Shown piece by piece: positions 31,712-40,083 of a stretch of DNA of 41,164 nucleotides. This stretch comes from Paenibacillus phytorum. GTDB taxonomy: Bacteria; Bacillota; Bacilli; Paenibacillales; NBRC-103111. Below the pieces are notes generated by a model. It was not told the DNA's origin. It ran no database searches and saw only the letters and a list, made by a program, of their open reading frames with translations. The translations under genes were made by a program, and so were the position numbers. The DNA lies in contig NZ_WHOA01000201.1 in assembly GCF_013141715.1 (NCBI RefSeq), positions 1 through 41,164 of the forward strand, given 5' to 3'. Every line of letters starts with the position of its first letter. Position 1 is the first letter of the stretch.

Positions 31712-31945
31712 ATGCTGCTCTTAATTGGGATAGTACTTACTTTAATTTGGACCGTCTGGCAGGAGGTTCCTCGATTGTGGAAACAAAAAAAAAACAAAGA
31801 ACTATGGATACTGGCTTTAGTTACACTATTCATAAGTGTGCTTGGCACAGTAAAAAGTTTGGGTATTAATTTACCTAATCCGCTCGATATGCTTTCGGCG
31901 ATATTAGGACCTTATTCCCGAGCGGTTTATTCGTTATTGCAATGA
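31712..31945 (+). CDS. Small membrane protein of the germination operon
   Basis: 77-aa protein with two membrane helices (MLLLIGIVLTLIWTVW and WILALVTLFISVLGTVKSLG), a basic loop (KQKKNKE) and a C-terminal NPLDMLSAILGPYSRAVYSLL tail. The longer frame from GTG 31703 is less likely, because AAGGTG precedes the ATG at 31712. Many germinant receptor operons carry a small accessory (D-type) membrane protein that modulates receptor function; this one has the right size and place. Assignment by position and topology only. Confidence 0.75.
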   Translation: MLLLIGIVLTLIWTVWQEVPRLWKQKKNKELWILALVTLFISVLGTVKSLGINLPNPLDMLSAILGPYSRAVYSLLQ

Positions 31946-31960
31946 AAGGGGCCGGTTCCC

Positions 31961-33058
31961 ATGGAAAAGCAACAAATCATTAGCAAAAGCTCTTTTGCAA
32001 TACTCGTCACTTTTTTTATGATCGGAACGTCCATTCTCATTGCGCCTTCAGGACTCGCTCATGAAGCGAAGCAGGACGCATGGCTAGCTTGCATCGTCGG
32101 CATTGGTATCAATGTTTTGAACGCCATTTTGTATGTTGTGTTGGGGGAACGCTTTGCAGGTCAAACCCTGGTCCAATATTGCGAAGCCGTGCTTGGAAAA
32201 TGGGTAGGTAAAGCTGTATCCATCGCTTTTGTCTTGTTTTTTTATTTGCTGACCTCGCTGATGATCGGGGATTTAGGTTATTTCGTAACCTCCCAGATCA
32301 TGCAGGAAACTCCGATAGAGGTTTTGCAAATGCTGTTTACTCTTGTTGTCGTGATGACCGTCCGATCCGGGTTTGTTGTGTACACGCGTGCGGCGGTCAT
32401 CTTTTTTCCATGGCTGATTATCTTGTTTCTATTGCTCATTCTGCCGCTGCTGCCTAAATTTGTTATGGGGAACTTTTTTCCGGTTATGGAGTTTGGCATA
32501 AAGCCGATTCTTCGAGGCGGATTTACGTTCTACGGATTGCAAGAAATGATTGTACTGCTCATGTTTTATCCATTCGTATCCAAAATGAATGGGCGTAAAA
32601 GCGGCTTTTTTGCGGGTATTGGGATGGGTGGCGCTATTCTTTTAATTACAACTGTCGGGAGCATTGCCGTGCTGGGCGAGGTGCTGACGTCAAACCAACT
32701 GTTTCCGGCCTACACGCTTGCCAAAAATATTAGTATCGGCCATTTCCTTGAACGGTTGGAAGGGATTTTGATCTCAATTTGGGTTCTATCCATTTTCCTC
32801 AAAATAGTGCTCACTTTCCATGCTTCTCTACTTGGGTTCGTACAAATTATGAACAACAAGGATGAGAAACCTCTGGTTATTCCTCTTGCACTAGGGATGA
32901 TCATCCTTTCGTTAATGTGTTACCCCAACACGATCTTTATCAATGATTTTCTGTCCAAAAATTGGGCGCCATTTACACTTATATTCACATTTTTCTTGCC
33001 GTTTCTGCTGTTAGTCGCGTCATGGTTTAGACAAAAACGCAGCCTGCCGCGAGCCTGA
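31961..33058 (+). CDS. GerB-family spore germination transporter-like subunit
   Basis: 365-aa integral membrane protein with about ten helices, of the GerAB/ArcD/ProY (APC superfamily) type. It begins ISKSSFAILVTFFMIGTSILIAPSGLAHEAKQDAW, with the unwound helix-1 glycine region, and carries the family segments FFYLLTSLMIGDLGYFVTSQIMQETP and VLLMFYPFVSKMNGRK. In B. subtilis GerAB the corresponding pocket binds L-alanine. The ligand here cannot be predicted. Last gene of the operon; the 3' side is the repeat-rich region at 33.1-33.4 kb. Confidence 0.94.
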   Translation: MEKQQIISKSSFAILVTFFMIGTSILIAPSGLAHEAKQDAWLACIVGIGINVLNAILYVVLGERFAGQTLVQYCEAVLGKWVGKAVSIAFVLFFYLLTSLMIGDLGYFVTSQIMQETPIEVLQMLFTLVVVMTVRSGFVVYTRAAVIFFPWLIILFLLLILPLLPKFVMGNFFPVMEFGIKPILRGGFTFYGLQEMIVLLMFYPFVSKMNGRKSGFFAGIGMGGAILLITTVGSIAVLGEVLTSNQLFPAYTLAKNISIGHFLERLEGILISIWVLSIFLKIVLTFHASLLGFVQIMNNKDEKPLVIPLALGMIILSLMCYPNTIFINDFLSKNWAPFTLIFTFFLPFLLLVASWFRQKRSLPRA

Positions 33059-33107
33059 CGCAAATAATCCCCACACACACAAACTATACCCATTACAAAC
33101 AAGCAAA

Positions 33108-33185
33108 GTTGTATTCAGTAATACAAAATACAACATCTCTGACTAGGAAGGCAGAATCCTAGGAAATTGTTGTACGCCGTACAAC
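33108..33185. repeat. Three consecutive inverted repeats after gerB
   Basis: (1) TTGTATT-CAGT-AATACAA (33109-33126), also GTTGTA-N15-TACAAC (33108-33134). (2) CTAGGA-N8-TCCTAG (33143-33162). (3) GTTGTAC-GCC-GTACAAC (33169-33185), equal to GTTGTA-N5-TACAAC. Units 1 and 3 share the same half-sites, with spacers differing by 10 bp. None has a T-tract. Confidence 0.6.
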
Positions 33186-33289
33186 TTACAGGTCTTCAAA
33201 CAAAGAAAAAGCAATCATATAGGCATCCTAATCAGCAATCCTCCTCTTCTCCTAAAACCAAATGAAAACCCCAACCATGCAAAAGAACC

Positions 33290-33311
33290 ACAAGAAGGGA
33301 TGATCCCTCTT
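33290..33311 (-). terminator. Possible terminator of the histidine kinase operon
   Basis: CAAGAAGGGA-TGA-TCCCTCTTG (one bulge). Minus-strand RNA continues TGGTTCTTTT. It lies about 93 nt after the kinase stop, beyond the 11-bp repeat array. Confidence 0.5.
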
Positions 33312-33314
33312 GCG

Positions 33315-33391
33315 GTCCATACACATTTCGCTTGCAGTCTATATGTGGTCTATGAACCGTCTATGTGCGGTCTACCAATTGTCTACTTTTC
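33315..33391. repeat. Hexamer array with exact 11-bp period
   Basis: GTCTAT/C occurs with its first base at 33337, 33348, 33359, 33370 and 33381, exactly 11 bp apart, and a related GTCCAT at 33315 (two periods earlier). The intervening 5 bp vary. Read on the minus strand it is (A/G)TAGAC every 11 bp. Such helical-phase direct repeats are typical of OmpR/PhoB-type response regulator sites. An OmpR-type system is encoded next door, but the array lies at the 3' end of its kinase gene. Confidence 0.75.
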
Positions 33392-33403
33392 GTGATCCCC
33401 CCA

Positions 33404-34447
33404 CTAATAAATCGGCAACGTAAACCAGAATCGGCTCCCATGCCCTTCCTCACCTGTATGGCTATCAACACCAATCGTTCCTCCATGCAGGTGAACAATC
33501 GATTTAGCAATCGCAAGTCCGAGGCCCGCGCCTCCGCTTGCACGAGTTCTTGACGGATCCGCACGATAGAAGCGATCAAAAACCTTACTGCTATCCTCTT
33601 CCTCGATCCCTTGACCATGATCCTGAATATAAAGCTGCACATACTGCTCTGATATCTGTTCAACTTTAATTTCAATGGTCCCACCGACAGGTGAATGCCG
33701 TATAGCGTTATCCAAAATGTTTGAAAGAACCCGTTTCATTTCCTGGGGCATAATCGCCACCGGGGGTAATCGATCAGGCATGTCGACGTCGACTTGCAGC
33801 TTTTTTTCCTCCAACTGAAAAGCCAAGCTTTGCAAGCCGTCTAGCAGCAAATGATCGACATGATATCGTTCAGGAGTAAATTCAGTTCCTCCAGCATCCA
33901 GCTGCGATAGCTTAAATAATTCTTGAATCAATCCGTCTAATCGTCCTGTTTCAAGCCGGATAGTTTGTAGATACCGTTCAAACGTTTCTTTATCTTGAAT
34001 GACATCGTCCTGCAAAGCTTCCACGAATGCTTGAATGGACGCCATTGGGGTCCTCAAATCGTGTGAAACATTCGCTACGAGTTCTTTGCGGGATGCCTCA
34101 GCTGTTCGCAATTTCTGAAAGCTTTCATTCAACTTGCCCGTCATTCGATTGAATTGGTCTGCAAGTCTTTGGAATTCAGCAGGTCCAATCTGAGGCACTT
34201 GTCCCTCAAAATGCCCTTCCGAAATATGTGTCGTTTCCTCTGTAATCGCATGAATGGCTTTCTCAAGGGGGCGCGTCATGAAGTAATGGATGAGCATCGA
34301 TACACTCGCTGCGCCAAGAGTTACCGTCGTCAACAGGACGACGTCTTTCCAATTCAATAACATATATCGGTAACATACAAACAAGGTGAGCAAAATAATA
34401 CTCGTACTCACCCCACTCGCAATGAGCAAATAAATACGAAGCTTCAT
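33404..34447 (-). CDS. Sensor histidine kinase (OmpR-partner type)
   Basis: 347-aa membrane kinase with two adjoining transmembrane segments (about 7-27 and 37-57) and almost no extracytoplasmic loop. A HAMP linker (about 58-110) follows. HisKA has ELVANVSHDLRTPMASIQAFVEAL with phospho-accepting His129. The ATPase domain has ILDNAIRHSPVGG (N box), DHGQGI (G1) and SGGAGLGLAIAKSIVHLHGG (G2). The start overlaps the response regulator stop by 4 nt (ATGA). The lack of a sensor domain suggests it senses membrane state or an accessory protein. Confidence 0.94.
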   Translation of the reverse strand: MKLRIYLLIASGVSTSIILLTLFVCYRYMLLNWKDVVLLTTVTLGAASVSMLIHYFMTRPLEKAIHAITEETTHISEGHFEGQVPQIGPAEFQRLADQFNRMTGKLNESFQKLRTAEASRKELVANVSHDLRTPMASIQAFVEALQDDVIQDKETFERYLQTIRLETGRLDGLIQELFKLSQLDAGGTEFTPERYHVDHLLLDGLQSLAFQLEEKKLQVDVDMPDRLPPVAIMPQEMKRVLSNILDNAIRHSPVGGTIEIKVEQISEQYVQLYIQDHGQGIEEEDSSKVFDRFYRADPSRTRASGGAGLGLAIAKSIVHLHGGTIGVDSHTGEEGHGSRFWFTLPIY

Positions 34448-35166
34448 GATGGCTCCCTACCCTCAAATTTATAGCCAATCCCCCATACAGTCTTAATATA
34501 TCGCGGTTGGGATGGATTAGGCTCGATCTTCTCTCTTAGCCTGCGAATGTGGACAGTGACCGTTGTTGTATCGCCATAATAGTCGATATCCCACACTTTA
34601 CTTAGGAGCTGATTGCGTGAAAATACTTGCTCCGGATGCCCTACAAACAGATGCAGCAGCTCAAATTCCTTCACGGTCAGCTCAATTTCCTTCCCGTTCA
34701 CCCGAACACTTCGGTGCAGCACATTAAGTTCTAGCCCCGGAAACTTCATGATATACGCAGGTGTCACAGCGCCTGTACCGTTAGCCGCTTCCGCTTGGCC
34801 GCGCTGCTGCCTCCGCAAAATCGCTTTCGCTCGCAGCACCAGCTCGCGTGGCGAGAATGGCTTCGTCAAGTAATCGTCTGCGCCCATCGTTAACCCCATG
34901 AGGCGATCCATTTCATCGCCTAGAGCCGTCAACATGATGATGGGCACGTCCTGCTCGTTGCGAATTTCTTCGCACACTTGCCAGCCGTTTTTGCCCGGCA
35001 TCATGAGGTCAAGAACAATCAGCTGCGGGTTGTGCAGCCGCCATAAGCGGATGGCTTCGTCGCCACTCGCCGCCGAAATAACCTGGTACCCCTCTCGCTG
35101 CAAATAGACGGTGCACACATCAATAATATTCGTTTCATCATCCACCACGAGAACAAGTGAACCCAT
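34444..35166 (-). CDS. OmpR/PhoB-family response regulator
   Basis: About 240-aa regulator. The receiver has acidic VVDDE (8-11), Asp53 in LIVLDLMMPGKNG, IIMLTAL with Thr, and TKPFSP with Lys. The winged-helix output domain has ELTVKEFELLHLFVGHPEQVFSRNQLLSKVW and TVTVHIRRLREKIE, then RYIKTVWGIGYKF. The frame extends to 35211, but AGGAGG 8 nt before the ATG at 35166 fixes the start. A TATAAT lies about 30 nt upstream on the minus strand. It probably binds short direct repeats with an 11-bp pitch, as its family does. Confidence 0.94.
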   Translation of the reverse strand: MGSLVLVVDDETNIIDVCTVYLQREGYQVISAASGDEAIRLWRLHNPQLIVLDLMMPGKNGWQVCEEIRNEQDVPIIMLTALGDEMDRLMGLTMGADDYLTKPFSPRELVLRAKAILRRQQRGQAEAANGTGAVTPAYIMKFPGLELNVLHRSVRVNGKEIELTVKEFELLHLFVGHPEQVFSRNQLLSKVWDIDYYGDTTTVTVHIRRLREKIEPNPSQPRYIKTVWGIGYKFEGREPS

Positions 35167-35247
35167 ACGGCATACCTCCTCAAGCATTCCTTCTATTATA
35201 CCGCAGAGCAATGAAATGAAGCTTACGTATGTATTACAAAAGTATTA

Positions 35248-35272
35248 AAGCTCCCCAAATTGCGGGGAGCTT
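35248..35272 (-). terminator. Terminator of the MFS transporter gene
   Basis: AAGCTCCCC-AAATTGC-GGGGAGCTT, 9 bp perfect, 7 nt after the stop. TTAATACTTTT follows in minus-strand RNA. Confidence 0.8.
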
Positions 35273-35279
35273 CAGTCCT

Positions 35280-36515
35280 TTAGGTTTGCAAAGCAGCCTC
35301 GATAATAGGCTCCTCTTTTTTGTGATTAAGACTTCGAATATATCGCGACTGAGCAATACCGGCTATGAGAATGATGGCAGCTAAGACGGCGAACATAATC
35401 TTCCCGCCAAAGTGGCTGAATAACAAGCCTCCCAGAATGGGACCAATGGCGCGCGATAGCTGCCAATTCATACCGAACACTGAGAAATACCAACCTCTAT
35501 GCTCCTCTGGAGCAATAACGGAGATCACCTTCTGAATATGAGGACCATTCAACATTTCACCAATGGTAAATAAAAGTTCAACAAAAAGGAGTATGGCAAA
35601 GATAGGTACAAATCCATAACCAACTGACACAATCGCAAACAACATATAGGATGCAGCGACTACCAAATAGGCGGAAACGTGCTCTGTACGCTTGGCAATC
35701 CATATTTGCAGTGCAATAACGACACATCCATTAAAGGTAATAATGGTAGCAAAAACAGTCTTATAATTCTCGAAATGCTGCTGTAAATGCAGTGGGAACG
35801 TAGACTCCACTTGAGCATATAACAGCGATACCGGCATCGCTAGAAGCGTTATCCAAAGGAGCGGCTTATGATCACGCCATCTGATTTTCGGCTTTGTCTT
35901 AGACAATTCCAGCTCCGCGGCGCTCTTCACAGGCATTGTCTCTGGAACCTTCATGACGACCAACCCGGCGTATGCAAAGAGAGCAACCGCGCAAGTCAAG
36001 AATATAATTGTCGGATTCCAGGTGAATAAAAGCAGTCCAATCAGCGGTCCAAATGCTGAACCCATATTTAATGCGGTGTGCAGCAGAGCAAATACTTCAG
36101 CGCGCTTCTCCTGCGGGACAACATCCGCAATCTGTGCATTAGCAGCTGGTCCAAACATAGCATGGCCAATGCCGTTAATGATCGAAATGACAGCAAATTC
36201 CCAAACATGACTGGCAAACATATAACCGCCAATGGCGAAAGCTTGAATAATGAGCGCAGCCAGCATCATCGGCTTCCTTCCATATCGATCGCTCAAGCTG
36301 CCTGCATACAGATTCACGAAAATTCCGCATAGCGGCTGCAATCCGATAATCAACATAGATAAGAAAATAGAACCATCCAGCTTGTCATACAAATAATAAA
36401 CCAAATAAGGTCTCATCATAAATCCGGCTAATGAAGTTAGAATCGTCCCAACGACTCGAACCCATATCGCTGTATCATACTTGCTAATCAGTGAAAACAA
36501 AGGGATCCTGTGCAT
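35280..36515 (-). CDS. MFS transporter
   Basis: 411-aa major facilitator with about 12 helices. The helix 2-3 loop signature is present as GSLSDRYGRKPMM (about 72-84), and helix 5 contains NMGSAFGPLIGLLLF (motif C-like). The second half has GEMLNGPHIQKVISVIAPEEHRG. It resembles drug-efflux MFS proteins of the MdtG/YttB kind; the substrate is not predictable. It is upstream of the OmpR/HK genes on the same strand but separated by a terminator, so any regulation by that system would be indirect. The ribosome binding site AGGAGG is 4 nt from the ATG. Confidence 0.9.
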   Translation of the reverse strand: MHRIPLFSLISKYDTAIWVRVVGTILTSLAGFMMRPYLVYYLYDKLDGSIFLSMLIIGLQPLCGIFVNLYAGSLSDRYGRKPMMLAALIIQAFAIGGYMFASHVWEFAVISIINGIGHAMFGPAANAQIADVVPQEKRAEVFALLHTALNMGSAFGPLIGLLLFTWNPTIIFLTCAVALFAYAGLVVMKVPETMPVKSAAELELSKTKPKIRWRDHKPLLWITLLAMPVSLLYAQVESTFPLHLQQHFENYKTVFATIITFNGCVVIALQIWIAKRTEHVSAYLVVAASYMLFAIVSVGYGFVPIFAILLFVELLFTIGEMLNGPHIQKVISVIAPEEHRGWYFSVFGMNWQLSRAIGPILGGLLFSHFGGKIMFAVLAAIILIAGIAQSRYIRSLNHKKEEPIIEAALQT

Positions 36516-36570
36516 ACAACCTCCTAGATGTTATTGGTCTTCTCAGTTTAGGGCTATTTGGGCAAAAGAA

Positions 36571-36605
36571 AAAGGTAAAATCTCGTTATAACGGATTTCA
36601 CCTTT
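36571..36605 (-). terminator. Terminator of the HTH-like gene
   Basis: AAAGGTAAAATC pairs with GATTTCACCTTT (11 of 12), with an inner CGTTATAACG palindrome. TTTTTCTTTTG follows in minus-strand RNA. Confidence 0.75.
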
Positions 36606-36626
36606 TATGAATGATTACCTATATAA

Positions 36627-37010
36627 TTATCCGCCAATACGAATTTTGCGGTATGTATCGATAAACGAGAGGACATCTACTCTTTTCCCCCTCTTTTTCG
36701 CAACTCTGGCCATTTTCACAAGTGTTGTCCAGAATTCGTCTAGAACAGGAGATTCGAATTCATTTTCTTTGGGTGCTTGTGTGAGGTTATGTTTATTTTT
36801 ATACGTCGTGCCCTCATCCGAAATGAGATACTGAATTTGACTTTTTTTCCACTGCTCCCCGGTTACATAACTTACTCCAATTTCGCGCATTTTTTTGCGT
36901 ACAGAAGTTACGGGACGAGATAGTTCTCTAGCAATTACAACTGGAGGACACTCAGAGGAAAGGCGAATCAACTTGTCCAATTCCTGTGTGGACCAAGGTT
37001 TTTTAGTCAT
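36627..37010 (-). CDS. Hypothetical protein with SANT/Myb-like HTH
   Basis: 127-aa basic protein, not recognised by name. Residues 4-45 (KPWSTQELDKLIRLSSECPP, then VIARELSRPVTSVRKKMREIG) have the W-spaced three-helix rhythm of SANT/Myb or GcrA-type helix-turn-helix domains: W...EL..L..L, then a recognition helix like RP-VTSVRKK. The remainder is lysine-rich with a Gln/Asn linker and a C-terminal KKRGKRVDVLSFIDTYRKI helix. DNA binding is likely by pattern, target unknown. The ribosome binding site is poor (GTGGGG). It has its own terminator. Confidence 0.75.
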   Translation of the reverse strand: MTKKPWSTQELDKLIRLSSECPPVVIARELSRPVTSVRKKMREIGVSYVTGEQWKKSQIQYLISDEGTTYKNKHNLTQAPKENEFESPVLDEFWTTLVKMARVAKKRGKRVDVLSFIDTYRKIRIGG

Positions 37011-37246
37011 ATTAATAACCCCACTTCGTAAAATGAATGTTTCGTTCTGCCTGTTAATGGTTACTAACTAAAGGTATAATAAGAGAATACCAACGAAATG
37101 TTAAAGAAGTATGAGTTAACCATAATGAAAGTATGAAGACATAACTTTTTCGATATTTTCCCCTATTTTATGTCCTTCGAACTACGATTGGGTGACAAAT
37201 TAGGACTTTATGCATGGTAAATTTATCTAATGGAGAGTGAAGGACT

Positions 37247-38041
37247 ATGAAACATCATATTAACGGAACCGAACTGTTCGTCGAAGAAAAAGGGCATGGA
37301 GCACCTGTTATTTTATTGCACGGCTTTCCATTGGATCATCGCATGTGGCAATCGCAGATAGACGCTTTGTCAGCGAATTATCGTGTCATTACACCTGATT
37401 TACGTGGCATGGGCCAGTCTGATGTACCCAAATCAAATATTTCGATAGACCAATATGCCAATGACATTTTAACTTTAATGGATAAAATGGGCATAGAAAA
37501 AGCCGCACTTGGCGGCTTCTCCATGGGTGGCTATGTGGCGTTTGCGCTTCTACGCAAAGCTCCAAAACGTTTCACAGGTCTTATATTGGCCAACACTCGT
37601 CCTGAAGCAGATGGACAAGAGGCTCGTAAGAATCGATTAAACATGGCAGTCTCTCTCTATGAAAAAGGTTCCGTGGTGGCAAGAGACGCCATGCTGCCCA
37701 AACTTATTACAGAACCATCGAAGCAAGATCATCCTAAGCTAGTCGATACCTTGAGTATGGTGATGGAATCGATGCCAGCTGAGGGACTTGTCCATGCTTG
37801 TCTTGCTATGGCATTCCGCGAAGACTCTGTAGACTTACTTAGCTCTATTTCGGTACCAACTCTCGTCATCGCCGGCGAACAAGACCCGATCGCGCCTCCG
37901 GATGTCATGAAGAAAATGGCCGACCAGATTACTGGCGCCAGCTATCATGTCATACCAGCTGCCTCCCATTTGACGCCGATGGAAAAACCGGAAGCTTTCA
38001 ATGCGCTGCTGATTGATTTTCTGAAGAACATTAAAGCCTAA
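37247..38041 (+). CDS. Alpha/beta hydrolase
   Basis: 264-aa soluble hydrolase. HGFPLDHRMW (25-34) gives the oxyanion hole, the nucleophile elbow GFSMGG has Ser92, the acid is probably Asp213 in AGEQDPIAP, and the base is His241 in AASHLTPMEKP. Closest in style to 3-oxoadipate enol-lactonase/peroxidase-like hydrolases, but no pathway neighbours support this; a general esterase is safer. AGTGAAGGA precedes the ATG. A TATAAT at 37075-37080 is a possible promoter element in the 236-nt upstream region. Its stop overlaps the convergent ROK gene by 11 nt. Confidence 0.9.
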   Translation: MKHHINGTELFVEEKGHGAPVILLHGFPLDHRMWQSQIDALSANYRVITPDLRGMGQSDVPKSNISIDQYANDILTLMDKMGIEKAALGGFSMGGYVAFALLRKAPKRFTGLILANTRPEADGQEARKNRLNMAVSLYEKGSVVARDAMLPKLITEPSKQDHPKLVDTLSMVMESMPAEGLVHACLAMAFREDSVDLLSSISVPTLVIAGEQDPIAPPDVMKKMADQITGASYHVIPAASHLTPMEKPEAFNALLIDFLKNIKA

Positions 38042-39260
38042 CCAGTTGGTCCATGACCATCACGGCTGCACCAATCGCCAGAGCTTCCTCACCAAGCTGC
38101 CCTTTGCTGAAGACAACCTGATAAGCGGGGTAGTAGTATGTCTTCCGAATCGCTACCTGCGTAGCGGTTTGGAAAAACAACTCCCCTCCCGCAATTAACG
38201 GTCCCCCTAGGATTACCTTCTCGGGGTGCAAAATATTTAACAAGTTAGCTAGTCCAATGCCGAAATAGGTAGCAGCCTCTGTGATGATCTCCACAACTAG
38301 GGGATCATTTTTTTTGAGCGCCTCCAAAACATGCAGGTACGTGACCTGCTCGGGGTCATCAACCAAATGAGACAACACCGTGGATCGACCTTGCTTTAAT
38401 GCCGACCGAGCCGCCTTCTCGATGGCATATAAGGAAGCATACGACTCCAATGCTCCATAGTTGCCTGACGTATTACGGTGGGCAACACCATCCGTTTGAA
38501 TAATCATTTGACCCACTGAGCCTTCCATATCGACGGCACCATAAATAACCTTTCCTTCCGAAACCATGGAGGAGCGCAAACCAATTCCAGCATGAATATA
38601 GAGCAGATGCCTGAAGCTCTGCGTACGTTGATGCCATGATTCAGCTAGGATGGCCGTGTTAGCACCATTATCCAGCAGTGCGGGAATACCTAGCTCCCCT
38701 GTTAGCTGCCTGCAGATCTCAACATTTCTCCATCCTTTTGCTGGGAAATAAGACGGCTCTAAGATGGTACCTGACAAGCGATCTACAGGACCAACGGCAC
38801 CAATCCCTATACCTAGCACTGATGAAGAATGTATGTGGTGAGCGGCTAACATCCTTTTTACCTCTTCCACGATAAGACGAATCAGCACATCCGGCGTCAT
38901 CTCAGCCGTCATCGTCCAACTCTTAATGTCCAATTTCTTCATTCCCAGATCAACAAGAACGAGCTTGGACAATGTTCTGGATATTTCCAAACCAAATACA
39001 TAAGCATAGGCCGGATTCTTTTCATACAGAATCGGCCTACGCCCACCTGTTGAAGCACCGAAACCAGATTCAAGGATAAGTCCTTGAACCGTCAGTTCCT
39101 CCAAAAGACGCGTCAACGTAGATACCGTCATCCCACTTTGCTCTAACAACTCCGTTTTGGAAATCGTTGTTTGACGACAAATTCGCTCATAGATTTCTTT
39201 CGCCTTACGATTCGGAATTCGTTCCGTTATGACATCTACGTTCAAAGAAGCAGCCCCCAA
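38031..39260 (-). CDS. ROK family regulator lacking the zinc site
   Basis: 409-aa NagC/XylR-type protein. The N-terminal winged helix (about 18-66: TTISKTELLEQSGMTVSTLTRLLEEL) is followed by a ROK sugar-binding domain (GIGIGAVGPVDRLSGTI; LLDNGANTAILAE). At 245-275, where ROK proteins have GHM and CxCGxxGCxE, it reads GSVGQM and HRNTSGNYGALESYAS, so all zinc ligands are replaced. The kinase catalytic Asp of NDAN is Gly (NGAN). It is therefore a regulator, not a kinase, with an unusual structural site. The frame starts at TTG 39260; the exact start is uncertain. No sugar genes are adjacent. Confidence 0.88.
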   Translation of the reverse strand: MGAASLNVDVITERIPNRKAKEIYERICRQTTISKTELLEQSGMTVSTLTRLLEELTVQGLILESGFGASTGGRRPILYEKNPAYAYVFGLEISRTLSKLVLVDLGMKKLDIKSWTMTAEMTPDVLIRLIVEEVKRMLAAHHIHSSSVLGIGIGAVGPVDRLSGTILEPSYFPAKGWRNVEICRQLTGELGIPALLDNGANTAILAESWHQRTQSFRHLLYIHAGIGLRSSMVSEGKVIYGAVDMEGSVGQMIIQTDGVAHRNTSGNYGALESYASLYAIEKAARSALKQGRSTVLSHLVDDPEQVTYLHVLEALKKNDPLVVEIITEAATYFGIGLANLLNILHPEKVILGGPLIAGGELFFQTATQVAIRKTYYYPAYQVVFSKGQLGEEALAIGAAVMVMDQLVRL

Positions 39261-39319
39261 TGATAATCTTTCTCATATATTTCGCCATTGGGAAGCCAAA
39301 ATCCTTCCTTGCCTCCCCC

Positions 39320-40048
39320 TTATTCCTTCGATCCAATCATGAGAGTATAGCCCATATACGGATGATATTTATTGACGAGCTCATCGTATTTTGCAGTGAT
39401 TTGCCATATCCGCGGATCCATAAACGACTGCTTATCAGACAAGTGAACAGGATCTGGATGTTGAACTTGATCTTCGAACATCGTTAGCGGAAAAGGATGT
39501 ATCCCTGAGAAGTCCACAGGGTCAAAACTGCTCTTTTCTAACAGCTCCCGCCATTCATCCATACTATATATTTTACTTACCCCATAGAAGCTGCACAGGG
39601 CCCGATGAGCCCCTGGTGACATCTCTTTGATTCGAATGACCTCTCGGTCGTAAAGCTTACCTTCGGATTTAAGCACCCTATAATACTCGGATACAGCTTT
39701 CTGAGCATCTGCAAAATTCGTCACTGACTCCACCATCACAACATCAAAAGTATGATCTTCAAAGGGTAATTTGCATACATCCCCAACCATGAATTGTACC
39801 TGTACCCCTTGCTTCTCAGCCCTTACAATCGCTTTCGCAATCATTTCCGGACGAATATCAACCGCTGTTACTTCGCATCCTTGCTCGGCCAGGAAACATG
39901 CCGTTCTTCCAGTCCCGCATCCAACCTCTAGCACGCGCTTCCCTTTCTCAATGGGATACTTCTTCAATTGCTCAATCGTTTCTCCGAAACCCCCGGGATG
40001 CGCATTGCCCACTCCTAATTTGGCTAACATATCTAGATACTCGATAAC
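39320..40048 (-). CDS. Class I SAM-dependent methyltransferase
   Basis: About 242-aa enzyme. Motif I is VLEVGCGTGRTACFLAEQG, followed by VTAVDIRPEMI (motif II acidic end), FMVGDVCKLPFEDHTFDVV (motif IV) and YYRVLKSEGKLY (motif VI). This is the UbiE/Methyltransf_11 type; the substrate is unknown. The C-terminal 90 residues are not part of the common core and may form the acceptor site. The frame can be extended to ATG 40090, but GGAGG sits 5 nt before a GTG at 40048, so the shorter form (MIEYLDMLAKLG) is preferred. Confidence 0.86.
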   Translation of the reverse strand, partial: VIEYLDMLAKLGVGNAHPGGFGETIEQLKKYPIEKGKRVLEVGCGTGRTACFLAEQGCEVTAVDIRPEMIAKAIVRAEKQGVQVQFMVGDVCKLPFEDHTFDVVMVESVTNFADAQKAVSEYYRVLKSEGKLYDREVIRIKEMSPGAHRALCSFYGVSKIYSMDEWRELLEKSSFDPVDFSGIHPFPLTMFEDQVQHPDPVHLSDKQSFMDPRIWQITAKYDELVNKYHPYMGYTLMIGSKE

Positions 40049-40083
40049 ACTTACACCTCCACAATGGCATATCATTCTCCTTT

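Noticed and set aside
33059..33403. CRISPR-like or mobile-element end
   Set aside because: The repeats are 6-mers with an 11-bp period and short dyads, with no spacer-length units, no cas genes, no transposase and no target duplication.
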